Positions 8,087 through 18,514 of a stretch of 64,000 bases of DNA are shown here, in pieces (position 1 is the first letter of the stretch; each line of letters begins with the position of its first letter). This stretch comes from Nocardioides cavernae (GTDB lineage Bacteria > Actinomycetota > Actinomycetes > Propionibacteriales > Nocardioidaceae), in assembly GCF_016907475.1 (NCBI RefSeq), contig NZ_JAFBCA010000001.1, positions 186,001-250,000 of the forward strand. The letters run 5' to 3'. The translations under genes and the position numbers were made by a program. The notes under the pieces are model-generated. The model had not been told where the DNA came from. It worked only from the letters and a program-made list of their open reading frames with translations, and searched no databases.

Positions 8087-9529
8087 TCAGCCGACCGCGA
8101 CCGGCGCCGGGCTGTCCTCGACCAGGCGACGTACGACGTCCGCGCACCCGCCGCAGCCGGTCGTGGCCCGGGTCCGGTCGACGCACTCGCTCATCGACGC
8201 GCAGGCACGGACCTCGCCCGCGGTCACGCCGGCGCACGCGCAGACCTCCGCCTCGTCGGGCAGCGGCGCCGGGGCGTCCGCCGCCTCGGGCAGGAGCAGC
8301 TGGCCGGGCTCGTCGGGGCCGAGCAGGGTCCCGCGGTCGTAGAGCTGGGTGATGAGCCCGACGCGGGACAGGTCGCCGACGAGCGCCGCGGCGACGATCC
8401 GCCCGCCGTGCACGACGAGGCGGCGGTGCGAGCCGGCGATCGGGTTGGTCACCTCCACGACCTCGCCCTCCGCGCGCTCGGGGTCGCCGAGCACGGCGAC
8501 GTCGAGGCCGGTGGCGCGCAGGCGCGCGACGCTCCGACTGCCGTCGTACGACGCCTCCTCGCCGCGCAGCAGGCGGGCGAGCACCTCGGCCTGCTCCCAC
8601 GCGGGAGGGACGAAGCCGGTCGTACGACGGCGGTGCTCGGCGCAGTCGCCGATGGCGTGCACCCGGTCGTCGGTGACGCTGGTGAGGGTGTGGTCGACCA
8701 CCACCCCGCGACGGACCATCAGGCCGGCGCGGCGGGCGAGCGCGGTCGACGGCCGGCCCCCGGCGGTGAGGACGACGAGGTCGCAGGGCAGGACGTAGCC
8801 GTTGTCGAGCTGCAGCCCGTCGCCGGTGAGCCGGACGGCGCGGGCGCCGGTGTAGACCTCGGTCCCGAGCCGTCGCAGGTCGCGGGCGAGAACGGCCCCC
8901 GCACCGGAGCCGACCTGGCTGGCGAGGAGGTGGTCGGCCCCCTCGACGACCTCGGTGAGCAGCCCGCGCACCGCCAGCGCCCGCGCGACCTGCAGGCCGA
9001 GCAACCCGCCGCCCACGACGACGGCCCTCGGTCTCCTGACAGGGCTCCGCCCTTCCTCGACCAGCGGGGCGGCCGACCCCTCGACCAGCGAGCGGGTGGC
9101 CGCGTCCAGCCGGCGGCAGTCGTCGAGGGTGCGGAACGCGTGGACGCGCGGGTCGAGGGTGCCGTCGCGGCGGACCAGCCCGCGGATCGGCGGCAGGGTG
9201 GGGATCGAGCCGCAGGCCAGGACGAGCCGGTCGTAGGCGACGCGCTGCCCGTCGACCAGCACGACCTCGCGGGCGTCCCGGTCGACCTCGAGCACGCGGG
9301 CCTCGAGGCGCAGGTCGATGCCGTGCTCGGCGTACCACTCCGCCGACCGCAGGGTCAGCGCGTCGGCCGCGTGGGTCCCCTCGAGCACCGCCGACAGCAG
9401 GATGCGGTTGTACGGCGGGCTCGCCTCGTCGGCGAGGACCGTGACCGCGAACCGCTCGTCGCCGGCGAGGTGCTCGCCCAGCCGGGCGGCCGCCATCCCG
9501 CCGCCGACGACCACGACCCGCTCAGGCAT
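8087..9529 (-). CDS. nasB: FAD-dependent NAD(P)H reductase with C-terminal BFD [2Fe-2S] domain, nitrate reductase electron-transfer partner
   Basis: 480 residues. A pyridine-nucleotide-disulfide-type oxidoreductase: FAD loop VVVGGGMAAARL at the N-terminus, NAD loop VVVGGGLLGLQVA near 170-185, and AIGDCAEHRR as the second FAD motif. The C-terminus (about 425-470) is a BFD-like [2Fe-2S] domain with CACAG and CGGC cysteine pairs. This matches the N-terminal part of NirB/NasB proteins without the sulfite-reductase-like domains, so it should pass NAD(P)H electrons to nitrate reductase rather than reduce nitrite. It overlaps nasA by 8 nt. The gene symbol follows that inferred role. Confidence 0.8.
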   Translation of the reverse strand: MPERVVVVGGGMAAARLGEHLAGDERFAVTVLADEASPPYNRILLSAVLEGTHAADALTLRSAEWYAEHGIDLRLEARVLEVDRDAREVVLVDGQRVAYDRLVLACGSIPTLPPIRGLVRRDGTLDPRVHAFRTLDDCRRLDAATRSLVEGSAAPLVEEGRSPVRRPRAVVVGGGLLGLQVARALAVRGLLTEVVEGADHLLASQVGSGAGAVLARDLRRLGTEVYTGARAVRLTGDGLQLDNGYVLPCDLVVLTAGGRPSTALARRAGLMVRRGVVVDHTLTSVTDDRVHAIGDCAEHRRRTTGFVPPAWEQAEVLARLLRGEEASYDGSRSVARLRATGLDVAVLGDPERAEGEVVEVTNPIAGSHRRLVVHGGRIVAAALVGDLSRVGLITQLYDRGTLLGPDEPGQLLLPEAADAPAPLPDEAEVCACAGVTAGEVRACASMSECVDRTRATTGCGGCADVVRRLVEDSPAPVAVG

Positions 9530-11564
9530 GCGCGACCGGTGAGAGGCGGGCGGCGCACACCTTGAACTCCGGCATCCGGGACGCCGGGTCGAGGGCGTCG
9601 TTGGTCAGCCGGTTTGCCCCCACCCAGTGGAACGGCACGAAGACCGTGTCCGGCCGGATCGTCGGCACCACCTTCGCGGGGGCGGTCATCTCGCCACGCC
9701 GGGTCGCGACGCGCACCGCGTCGCCCTGCCTGACGCCGAGGCGCCCGGCGAGCAGCGGGTGCATCTCGACGAAGGGGCCGTCGTCGGGCAGCGAGCGGAC
9801 CCGCCGGGTCTGGGCACCGGACTGGTACTGCGCCAGCACGCGTCCGGTGGTGAGGTGGATCGGGTAGTCCGCGCACGGCTGCTCGGCCGCCCCGCGGTGC
9901 TCGACGGCGTGCATCCGGGCCCGGCCGTCGGCGTGCGCGAAAGACTCGGCGAACAGCCGCTCGCCGCCCCAGAAGACGCCCTGCTCGTCGCGGATCCGGT
10001 CGTAGGTGATCGCCGAGTAGTCGGCCGGGCCGCCCGCCGACGCACGGCCGAGCTCGACGAAGACCTCCTCCGGGTCGGTCGGGAACGACGCCTGCGAGCC
10101 GATCCGCTCGGCCAGTCCCGCGAGCACCTCGAGGTCGGTCCGCACGCCCGACGGTGGCGTGATCGCGCGTTGCCGCAGGACCACCCGACCCTCGAGGTTG
10201 GTCATCGTGCCGGTCTCCTCTGCCCACTGCGTCACCGGCAGCACGACGTCGGCCAGCGCCGCGGTCTCCGACATCACGACGTCGCACACCACGAGCAGGT
10301 CCAGCGCCTCCAGCCGCGAGGTCACGTGGGTCGCGCGCGGCGCACTGACGACGATGTTGGAGCCGAGCACCAGCAGCGCGGACGGCCCGTCGGGCGTGCC
10401 GAGCGCGTCGAGGAGCTCGTACGCCGATCGCCCGGGGCCGGGCAGCGCGTCGGGGTCGACACCCCACACGCCGGCGACGTGCGCGCGGGCGGCGGGGTCG
10501 TCGATGCGCCGGTAGCCGGGCAGCTGGTCGGCCTTCTGCCCGTGCTCGCGCCCGCCCTGGCCGTTTCCCTGGCCGGTCAGGCAGCCGTAGCCCGCACCGC
10601 GCCTGCCCACCATGCCCCGCGCGAGGGCGACGTTGATCCAGGCCAGCACGGTGTCCGTGCCCGTCGAGTGCTGCTCCGCCCCGCGCGCGGTGAGCACCAT
10701 GACGCGGGACTTCGCTCCCAGCATCTCCGCCAGCGCCCGCACCTCGTGCGCGTCGATCCCGGTGACCCGCTCGACGCGCTCGGGCCACCAGGAGGCGACC
10801 GAGTCGCGCACGTCCTCCCAGCCGGTGGTGCGCTCGGCGAGGTACGACGCATCGACCGCGCCGGCGGCGACGAGCAGGTGCAGCACCCCCAGCGCGAGCG
10901 CGAGGTCGGTGCCCGGCACCGGCTGGAGGTGCAGGTCGGCGCGGTCCGCGGTCGGCGTACGCCGCGGGTCGATCACGACGACCTTGCCGCCCCGCTCGCG
11001 CAGCCGGTCGAGGTGGCGGGCTGCGGGCGGCATCGTCTCGACGAGGTTGGAGCCGACGAGCACCAGCACGTCGGTCTCCTCGACGTCGGCGAGCGGGAAC
11101 GGCAGCCCGCGGTCGAGGCCGAAGGCGCGGATGCCCGCCGAGGCGGCCGAGCTCATGCACCAGCGACCGTTGTAGTCGATCTGCGAGGTGCCGAGCGCGA
11201 CTCGCGCGAACTTGCCGAGGGAGTAGGCCTTCTCGTTGGTGAGCCCACCACCGCCGAACACCGCGACCCCGTCCGATCCGCCCGCCACCTGGGCGGCGCG
11301 GATCCCGGCGGCGACCCGGTCGAGGGCGTCGTCCCACGAGACGGCCGACCACTCGCCGGTCTCCCGGTCGCGCACCAGCGGCGACGTGAGCCGCTCGCGA
11401 CCGCCGTACAGCCCGGCCGCGGCCCACCCCTTGCGGCACAGCGCCCCGCGGTTGACGGGGAACTCCTCCCAGGCCGACACCTCGGGCGTGCGCCGACCTG
11501 CCAGGCGCATCCCGCACTGCAGGGAGCAGTAGGGGCAGTGGGTCTCGGTCTGCGTCGCGGTCAT
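9522..11564 (-). CDS. nasA: Assimilatory nitrate reductase catalytic subunit
   Basis: 680 residues, cytoplasmic (no Tat signal). The N-terminal [4Fe-4S] ligands are Cys10, Cys13, Cys17 (CPYCSLQC) and Cys43 (ALCRKGW). Next come molybdopterin-binding regions (GGGGLTNEKAYSLGKFAR, VLVGSNLVET, VIDPRRTPTADRAD) and a C-terminal MoCo domain (MHPLLAGRLGVRQGDAVRV). It reduces nitrate to nitrite using bis-MGD molybdenum. The context of NarK upstream and an FAD/BFD reductase downstream supports nitrate over formate as substrate. A nitrite reductase is not in the window. Confidence 0.88.
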   Translation of the reverse strand: MTATQTETHCPYCSLQCGMRLAGRRTPEVSAWEEFPVNRGALCRKGWAAAGLYGGRERLTSPLVRDRETGEWSAVSWDDALDRVAAGIRAAQVAGGSDGVAVFGGGGLTNEKAYSLGKFARVALGTSQIDYNGRWCMSSAASAGIRAFGLDRGLPFPLADVEETDVLVLVGSNLVETMPPAARHLDRLRERGGKVVVIDPRRTPTADRADLHLQPVPGTDLALALGVLHLLVAAGAVDASYLAERTTGWEDVRDSVASWWPERVERVTGIDAHEVRALAEMLGAKSRVMVLTARGAEQHSTGTDTVLAWINVALARGMVGRRGAGYGCLTGQGNGQGGREHGQKADQLPGYRRIDDPAARAHVAGVWGVDPDALPGPGRSAYELLDALGTPDGPSALLVLGSNIVVSAPRATHVTSRLEALDLLVVCDVVMSETAALADVVLPVTQWAEETGTMTNLEGRVVLRQRAITPPSGVRTDLEVLAGLAERIGSQASFPTDPEEVFVELGRASAGGPADYSAITYDRIRDEQGVFWGGERLFAESFAHADGRARMHAVEHRGAAEQPCADYPIHLTTGRVLAQYQSGAQTRRVRSLPDDGPFVEMHPLLAGRLGVRQGDAVRVATRRGEMTAPAKVVPTIRPDTVFVPFHWVGANRLTNDALDPASRMPEFKVCAARLSPVAHA

Positions 11565-11575
11565 CAGATCTCCCG

Positions 11576-13048
11576 TCAGATTTCAGCGGCGGCGAGCCCG
11601 TGGGCCCGCACCGGTCGACGCAGGTAGAGCACCCAGGTGAGTGTGGCGCAGCCGACGTAGTAGGCGGTGAAGACCGTGAAGGCGGCACGCGTCGCGGTGA
11701 GCGGGTCGCCGACCCAGGGGGCGGCGAAGGCGAGCGGGACCAGGAAGCCGCCCACGGCACCGACCGCGCCGATCACCCCGAGCGCGGAGGACGACTGCCG
11801 GGTGGCCGAGGTGAGTGCGGCAGCCCGCTCCGGCGTGCCCGGCGCGGTCGCGCGCTCCGCCGAGGCCTTCCAGAGGGCGGGGATCATCTTGTAGACCGAG
11901 CCGTTGCCGACGCCGGTGGCGGCGAAGATGCAGAGGAAGAAGCCGAGGAACAGCGGGAACCAGGCGGCGTTGGCGCTCGCGACGGCCGGGTCGGCGCCCG
12001 GGTTGGGCGTGAGCTGGTTGACCGTCCACAGCACCCCGAGGGTGAAGACGACCATCGCGACGAACGACGCCAGGGTCACCCGAGCGCCGCCCCAGCGGTC
12101 GGCCATCCACCCGCCGAACGGACGGGTCAGCGAGCCGACACCAGCGCCGAGGAAGGCGTAGAACGCGAAGTAGATACCCGTACCGAGCGGGGCAGGCTCC
12201 GGCACCCAGAAGTTGAGCCTGATCAGCAGCGGCATCGCGGCCGAGTAGCCGATGAACGACCCGAACGTGCCGATGTAGAGCAGTGACAGCTGCCAGGTCC
12301 GACGCTGCTTCACGACCTGCATCTGCTCCCGTGGCGACGACGTCACGGTCGCCAGGTTGTCCATCCAGAGCCACGCGGCGGCCGTCGCCAGCATCGCCAG
12401 GCCCGCATAGGCGTACGCCGCCCGCTCGAGGTGGATGCCGCCGCCCGACGCCTGCACGAGGCCGAAGATGCCGGCGCCGCCCACCATGACCGGGAGCAGC
12501 AGCTGGATCAGCGAGACACCGAGGTTGCCGCCGGCCGCGTTGAGCCCGAGCGCCGCGCCCTTCTTGTCGGAGGGGTAGAAGAAGTTGATGTTGGCCATCG
12601 ACGAGGCGAAGTTGCCGCCACCCACCCCCGCGGTCGCGGCGATCAGGCAGAAGACCCAGTAGGGCGTCGTCGGGTCCTGCACGGCGTACGCGAACAGCAG
12701 CGTCGGCACCAGCAGCATCGCACCGCTGACGATCGTCCAGTTGCGCCCGCCGAACTTCGGCACCGCGAACGTGTAGGGCAGCCGCAGCAGCGAGCCGACG
12801 AGGTTGGGAAGCGCGACGAGCAGGAACAGCTGCTGCGGGGTGAACGCGAAGCCCTGCGCGAGCAGGAACGCCGACGAGACGCTCCAGATCAGCCAGACCG
12901 AGAAGCCGACGTGCTCGGCGAAGATCGACCACACCAGGTTGCGGCGGGCGACCGCGCGTCCGGTCGATTCCCAGAACTCGGCGTCCTCCGGGCGCCAGTC
13001 CTCGATCCAGCGACGCGCGCGGCGGTTGTCCGTGGCGGGGGTGCTCAT
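11576..13048 (-). CDS. narK: NarK-type MFS nitrate/nitrite transporter
   Basis: 490 residues with about 12 membrane segments. Nitrate signature glycine-rich segments are visible (GVGGGNFASSMANINFFYPSDKKG and, in the second half, ATGVGNGSVYKMIP), placing it in the nitrate/nitrite porter family. ATG at 13048 has GGGAG upstream; a GTG at 13078 would add ten residues. It is first in the narK-nasA-nasB operon, with 11 nt before nasA, and brings nitrate in or exports nitrite. Confidence 0.9.
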   Translation of the reverse strand: MSTPATDNRRARRWIEDWRPEDAEFWESTGRAVARRNLVWSIFAEHVGFSVWLIWSVSSAFLLAQGFAFTPQQLFLLVALPNLVGSLLRLPYTFAVPKFGGRNWTIVSGAMLLVPTLLFAYAVQDPTTPYWVFCLIAATAGVGGGNFASSMANINFFYPSDKKGAALGLNAAGGNLGVSLIQLLLPVMVGGAGIFGLVQASGGGIHLERAAYAYAGLAMLATAAAWLWMDNLATVTSSPREQMQVVKQRRTWQLSLLYIGTFGSFIGYSAAMPLLIRLNFWVPEPAPLGTGIYFAFYAFLGAGVGSLTRPFGGWMADRWGGARVTLASFVAMVVFTLGVLWTVNQLTPNPGADPAVASANAAWFPLFLGFFLCIFAATGVGNGSVYKMIPALWKASAERATAPGTPERAAALTSATRQSSSALGVIGAVGAVGGFLVPLAFAAPWVGDPLTATRAAFTVFTAYYVGCATLTWVLYLRRPVRAHGLAAAEI

Positions 13049-13121
13049 GTCGACGAGCGTCTGCTCCCGGTGTGTCACCCGGCCTGCCGCTCCAGTGGCG
13101 GAGTCGTCAACTTCTCCTCAC

Positions 13122-13140
13122 GACCTCACGACGTGAGGTC
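13122..13140. promoter_or_regulatory. Perfect inverted repeat between narK and the MEDS-ATPase gene
   Basis: GACCTCACG, one central A, CGTGAGGTC: nine-base arms, 19 bp in all. It sits in the 219-bp gap between two divergent genes, 74 nt from narK and 128 nt from the MEDS gene. A further CTCACGA copy lies just upstream. This looks like the operator of a dimeric regulator. The protein cannot be named, and I found no convincing GlnR box here. Confidence 0.55.
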
Positions 13141-13267
13141 GAGACGCGGTCAAGCCTTGATCGTTCCTCCCTTCCCGCACGAGGCTGGAGGGTGCACAAT
13201 CCCAGGGGAAACAGGGACAGACGTGGGACCGAGGGCTCGGCTCGGTGGTGGTGAGGGGTTCTGCTCG

Positions 13268-14191
13268 ATGACCGACCGAGTGCACGCGGTCGCGGCCTAT
13301 GACGAGGCCGCGTCGCTCGTCGCCCACGTCGCCGACTTCGTCGCGACCTCGCTCGACGAGGGCGTTCCGGTCGTCACCGTCAGCCGCCCTGCGCACCGCC
13401 ACGCGGTGGATGCGCTCCTGTCCGCGCGTGGGGTCGACGTCGACCGGGCGCGCCGGGACGGCCGCCTGACCACGCTCGACGCCGACGAGGCGATGGCGCG
13501 TTTCCTGGTGGACGGGCGCCCCGACCCGGGACTGTTCTCAGCCTTCCTCGCGTCCCTGGTCCCGGTGGGCGGACCAGGCGTGAGCGCGTTCGGGGAGATG
13601 GTCGCCATGCTCTGGGAACGGGGCGAGGTGGCGGCCGCCATCGAGCTGGAGTTGCTCTGGAACAGCGCGATAGCGCGACACCCGATCCGGTTGCTGTGCG
13701 CCTACCCGGGGTCCTTGCTCGCCGACGCGGAGCTCGGCGATGTGGCCCGGATGTGCGGTCTCCACGACCACGTCAGCCTGGCCGGGCTGCACCCGCCCCA
13801 CGGTGGGGCCAAGGCCGACGACGACGTCGTCCGCTCGGGCGTGCACCTGCCCGTCCCTGCCGCGGTCGGCTCGGTCCGCGGCTTCGTGCGGGACACCCTC
13901 GCCGGTTGGGACCTCGACCACCTCGTCGGGGATGCCGTCCTCATCACGTCCGAGCTCGCGACGAACGCGGTCACCCACGGCAGCTCGCCGTTCCGGGCCT
14001 CGCTCGCGCGGACCGGCGACGTCGTACGCGTGTCGGTGGAGGACGGGTCGAGCGCGTGGCCCCGCTACCACCGCGCACTGCCCGGTGACCAGGACGGCCG
14101 GGGCATGGCCATCGTCGCTGTCCTGTCACGCCGCTCGGGCTGTGACTCCACGGCGAGCGGCAAGGTCGCCTGGGCCGAGCTCAGCGCCTGA
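13268..14191 (+). CDS. MEDS-domain protein with anti-sigma-type ATPase domain (third MEDS gene)
   Basis: 307 residues. The MEDS half (1-180) has the family core FGEMVAMLWERGEVAAAIELE and the LLCAYPGSLL strand. The ATPase half (about 195-307) has LITSELATNAVTHG as N-box and DGRGMAIVAVLSRR as G-box. It is the same architecture as the protein at 2090-3016 but is not adjacent to a STAS partner. It diverges from the nitrate operon. Start ATG 13268 is where the MEDS domain begins; the frame is open far upstream, which I treat as shadow. Confidence 0.8.
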   Translation: MTDRVHAVAAYDEAASLVAHVADFVATSLDEGVPVVTVSRPAHRHAVDALLSARGVDVDRARRDGRLTTLDADEAMARFLVDGRPDPGLFSAFLASLVPVGGPGVSAFGEMVAMLWERGEVAAAIELELLWNSAIARHPIRLLCAYPGSLLADAELGDVARMCGLHDHVSLAGLHPPHGGAKADDDVVRSGVHLPVPAAVGSVRGFVRDTLAGWDLDHLVGDAVLITSELATNAVTHGSSPFRASLARTGDVVRVSVEDGSSAWPRYHRALPGDQDGRGMAIVAVLSRRSGCDSTASGKVAWAELSA

Positions 14192-14306
14192 CCCGACGCA
14201 CGCTCCGACCGTTCGTCGTACGACACCGACCGCTGGGCGACCGACGACGCCCATCGACCGACGCGGCGACGCGCACCCCTCCCGCGCGGCGAGTGACCGG
14301 TGCCAC

Positions 14307-14322
14307 GGTGACGGCGGTCACA
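14307..14322. promoter_or_regulatory. CRP-like site before the acetate operon
   Basis: GGTGA-N6-TCACA, 9 of 10 matches to the TGTGA-N6-TCACA consensus of Crp/GlxR. It lies 37 nt upstream of the GTG start of the DUF485-actP-acs operon. A crp gene is present at 24031. In corynebacteria and mycobacteria acetate genes are known targets of the GlxR/Crp family, which makes the placement meaningful. Confidence 0.6.
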
Positions 14323-14358
14323 CCCCGTGGCCATCCCGCGCTCGGAAGGACCCGATCC

Positions 14359-14700
14359 GTGACACAGCAAGAGCAGGCCGCGCGCCACGATCCCATCTAC
14401 GACCGGCTGCATGCGACACCCGAGTTCGCCGAGCTGCGGCGTCGCTACCGCGGCTTCGTGTTCCCGGCGACGGTCGCGTTCCTGGCCTGGTACCTGCTGT
14501 ACGTCATCCTCTCCAGCTGGGCGGGCGACTTCATGTCGACGCAGGTCTGGGGCCACATCAACGTGGCGCTGATCTTCGGCCTCCTCCAGTTCGTGACGAC
14601 GTTCGGCCTCGCCTGGATGTACGCCCGCTTCTCCGCCGCCAAGCTCGACCCGCTGGCCCGCCAGCTCGAGGCGGACTACCGCAAGGGAGACGACGCCTGA
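14359..14700 (+). CDS. DUF485 membrane protein, partner of the acetate symporter
   Basis: 113 residues with two membrane segments (FPATVAFLAWYLLYVILSSW and VALIFGLLQFVTTFGLAWMY), the DUF485 pattern. GTG at 14359 is chosen because GGAAGGA lies 8 nt upstream; an in-frame ATG at 14293 has no such signal. DUF485 genes such as yjcH nearly always precede actP, and here the stop overlaps the actP start (TGATG). It probably helps fold or regulate the symporter; the exact role is unknown. Confidence 0.9.
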   Translation: MTQQEQAARHDPIYDRLHATPEFAELRRRYRGFVFPATVAFLAWYLLYVILSSWAGDFMSTQVWGHINVALIFGLLQFVTTFGLAWMYARFSAAKLDPLARQLEADYRKGDDA

Positions 14701-16307
14701 TGGACACCCAGGTCCTCACTACGTTCCTGTTCCTGTCGGTCGTCGCCCTCACGATCGGCATCACCTTCTGGGCGAGCCGCCAGACCAAGACGGCCGCCGA
14801 CTTCTACTCCGGCGGACGGTCGTTCTCGGGCTTCCAGAACGGTCTCGCCATCGGCGGCGACTACATGTCGGCGGCGTCGTTCCTCGGCATCTCCGGCGCC
14901 ATCGCGGTCTACGGCTACGACGGCTTCCTCTACTCCATCGGCTTCCTCGTCGCGTGGCTCGTCGCGCTGCTGCTCGTCGCAGAGATGTTGCGCAACGCGG
15001 GTCGTTACACGATGGCCGACCAGCTGGCGTTCCGGATGAGCCAGCGCCCGGTCCGCACGGCGGCGTCGGTCTCGACGGTCGTGGTGTCGATCTTCTACCT
15101 GCTCGCCCAGATGGTCGGCGCGGGCACGCTCGTCGCGCTGCTCCTCGGCGTGGACAGCCAGGCGGTCCAGAACATCACCATCATCGGCGTCGGCGCGCTG
15201 ATGATCTTCTACGTCGTGGTCGGCGGCATGAAGGGCACGACGTACGTCCAGATCGTCAAGGCCGTGCTGCTGATGCTCGGCTCCGCGCTGATCGTGGTCC
15301 TGGTGCTGGTCGAGTTCAACTTCAACCTCTCCTCCCTCCTCGGCGCGGCCGCGGAGAACTCCGGGAAGGGCGAGGCGTTCCTGCAGCCCGGTCTGCAGTA
15401 CGGCGCGAGCCTGACGTCGAAGATCGACTTCCTGTCCCTCGGGCTCGCCCTGGTGCTCGGCACCGCCGGCCTGCCGCACATCCTGATCCGCTTCTACACC
15501 GTGCCGACCGCGAAGGACGCACGGAAGTCGGTGCTGTGGGCCATCGGCCTGATCGGCGCCTTCTACCTGATGACGCTGGTCCTCGGCTTCGGTGCCGCTG
15601 CCCTTCTGGACCGCGACCAGGTGGACCCGCTCGAGGGGGGCAACCAGAACCTCGCCTCACCGCTCCTTGCCGAAGCCGTCGGCGGTGGCGACGGCTCCAC
15701 GGGCGGCGCGGTCCTGCTGGCGCTCATCGCAGCGGTGGCCTTCGCGACCATCCTCGCCGTGGTCGCCGGCCTGACGCTGGCCAGCTCCTCCTCGGTGGCG
15801 CACGACCTCTACAAGGGCGTCATCAAGAAGGACCAGCCCATCACCGAGAAGGACGAGGTGCGGGTCGCCCGGATCGCCGCGTTCGTCATCGGCGCGGTGG
15901 CCATCGCGCTGTCGATCCCGGCCCAGCGACTCAACATCGCGTTCCTCGTGGCACTGGCCTTCGCGGTCGCGGCGTCGGCGAACCTGCCGGCGATCATCTT
16001 CAACATGTTCTGGCGGCGGTTCAACACCCGCGGCGCCGTGTGGAGCATCTACGGCGGCCTCATCTCCGCCGTCGGGCTGGTGTTGCTCTCGCCGGTCGTG
16101 TCGGGTCTCCCGACCTCGCTGTTCCCCGACTCCGACTGGTCGATCTTCCCGCTCAACAACCCGGGCATCGTCTCGATCCCGCTGGGCTTCCTGCTCGGCT
16201 ACATCGGCACGATCTCCAAGCGTGAGCCGGACGCCGAGGAGCGCTACACCGAGCTCGAGGTCCGCGCCCTCACCGGCGCCGGCGCCGAGCAGGCCGTCCA
16301 GCACTGA
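14700..16307 (+). CDS. actP: Cation/acetate symporter of the SSS family
   Basis: 535 residues, about 13 membrane helices, sodium:solute symporter family. Landmarks are the N-terminal FYSGGRSFSGFQNGLAIGGDYMS region, SAASFLGISGAIAVYGYDG, and TILAVVAGLTLASSSSVAHDLY of the ActP/MctP branch. It should import acetate or other short monocarboxylates. It is coupled to the DUF485 gene and followed by a hairpin and then acs, so uptake and activation are linked. The large in-frame extension upstream is shadow. Confidence 0.92.
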   Translation: MDTQVLTTFLFLSVVALTIGITFWASRQTKTAADFYSGGRSFSGFQNGLAIGGDYMSAASFLGISGAIAVYGYDGFLYSIGFLVAWLVALLLVAEMLRNAGRYTMADQLAFRMSQRPVRTAASVSTVVVSIFYLLAQMVGAGTLVALLLGVDSQAVQNITIIGVGALMIFYVVVGGMKGTTYVQIVKAVLLMLGSALIVVLVLVEFNFNLSSLLGAAAENSGKGEAFLQPGLQYGASLTSKIDFLSLGLALVLGTAGLPHILIRFYTVPTAKDARKSVLWAIGLIGAFYLMTLVLGFGAAALLDRDQVDPLEGGNQNLASPLLAEAVGGGDGSTGGAVLLALIAAVAFATILAVVAGLTLASSSSVAHDLYKGVIKKDQPITEKDEVRVARIAAFVIGAVAIALSIPAQRLNIAFLVALAFAVAASANLPAIIFNMFWRRFNTRGAVWSIYGGLISAVGLVLLSPVVSGLPTSLFPDSDWSIFPLNNPGIVSIPLGFLLGYIGTISKREPDAEERYTELEVRALTGAGAEQAVQH

Positions 16308-16320
16308 GTCCAGCAGCACC

Positions 16321-16366
16321 GGTGACCCCCTCGCCGAGCCGGAGTAGGTTCGGCGAGGGGGTCACC
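16321..16366 (+). terminator. 17-bp perfect hairpin between actP and acs
   Basis: GGTGACCCCCTCGCCGA at 16321-16337 pairs perfectly with 16350-16366, with a 12-nt loop. There is no clear U-run after it (TCCCTCGTTCC), as is common in high-GC actinobacteria. It may end most actP transcripts and so set a lower acs dose from read-through, or acs may have its own promoter in the 63 nt that follow. Confidence 0.7.
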
Positions 16367-16429
16367 TCCCTCGTTCCCCGCCCCTGATCAGCACCTGACC
16401 CAGCACCTGCCCCGCCCGAGGAGAGAGCC

Positions 16430-18385
<1,956 letters not shown>

Positions 18386-18405
18386 CCGTCCTCGTCCTCC
18401 GCCCG

Positions 18406-18469
18406 GGTATCTAGGGACGTCTTGGTAGGTGTTTCGGCCTTCCGACCTACCAGGACGTCCCTGGATACC
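18406..18469. terminator. 25-bp hairpin between convergent acs and nhaA
   Basis: The arms 18406-18430 and 18445-18469 pair over 25 bp, interrupted only by two G-U wobbles, around a 14-nt loop. It lies between two genes that face each other and can end transcription from both sides. It is much longer than a usual intrinsic terminator. I saw no second copy in the window. Confidence 0.75.
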
Positions 18470-18514
18470 GCCGAAGCGGGCGATGTCTGAGGGCGTGGCG
18501 TACCGGAATCGGCC

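Noticed and set aside
13049-13267. GlnR box upstream of narK
   Set aside because: I looked for a GTnAC-N6-GnAAC-like site on both strands of the gap and saw none.
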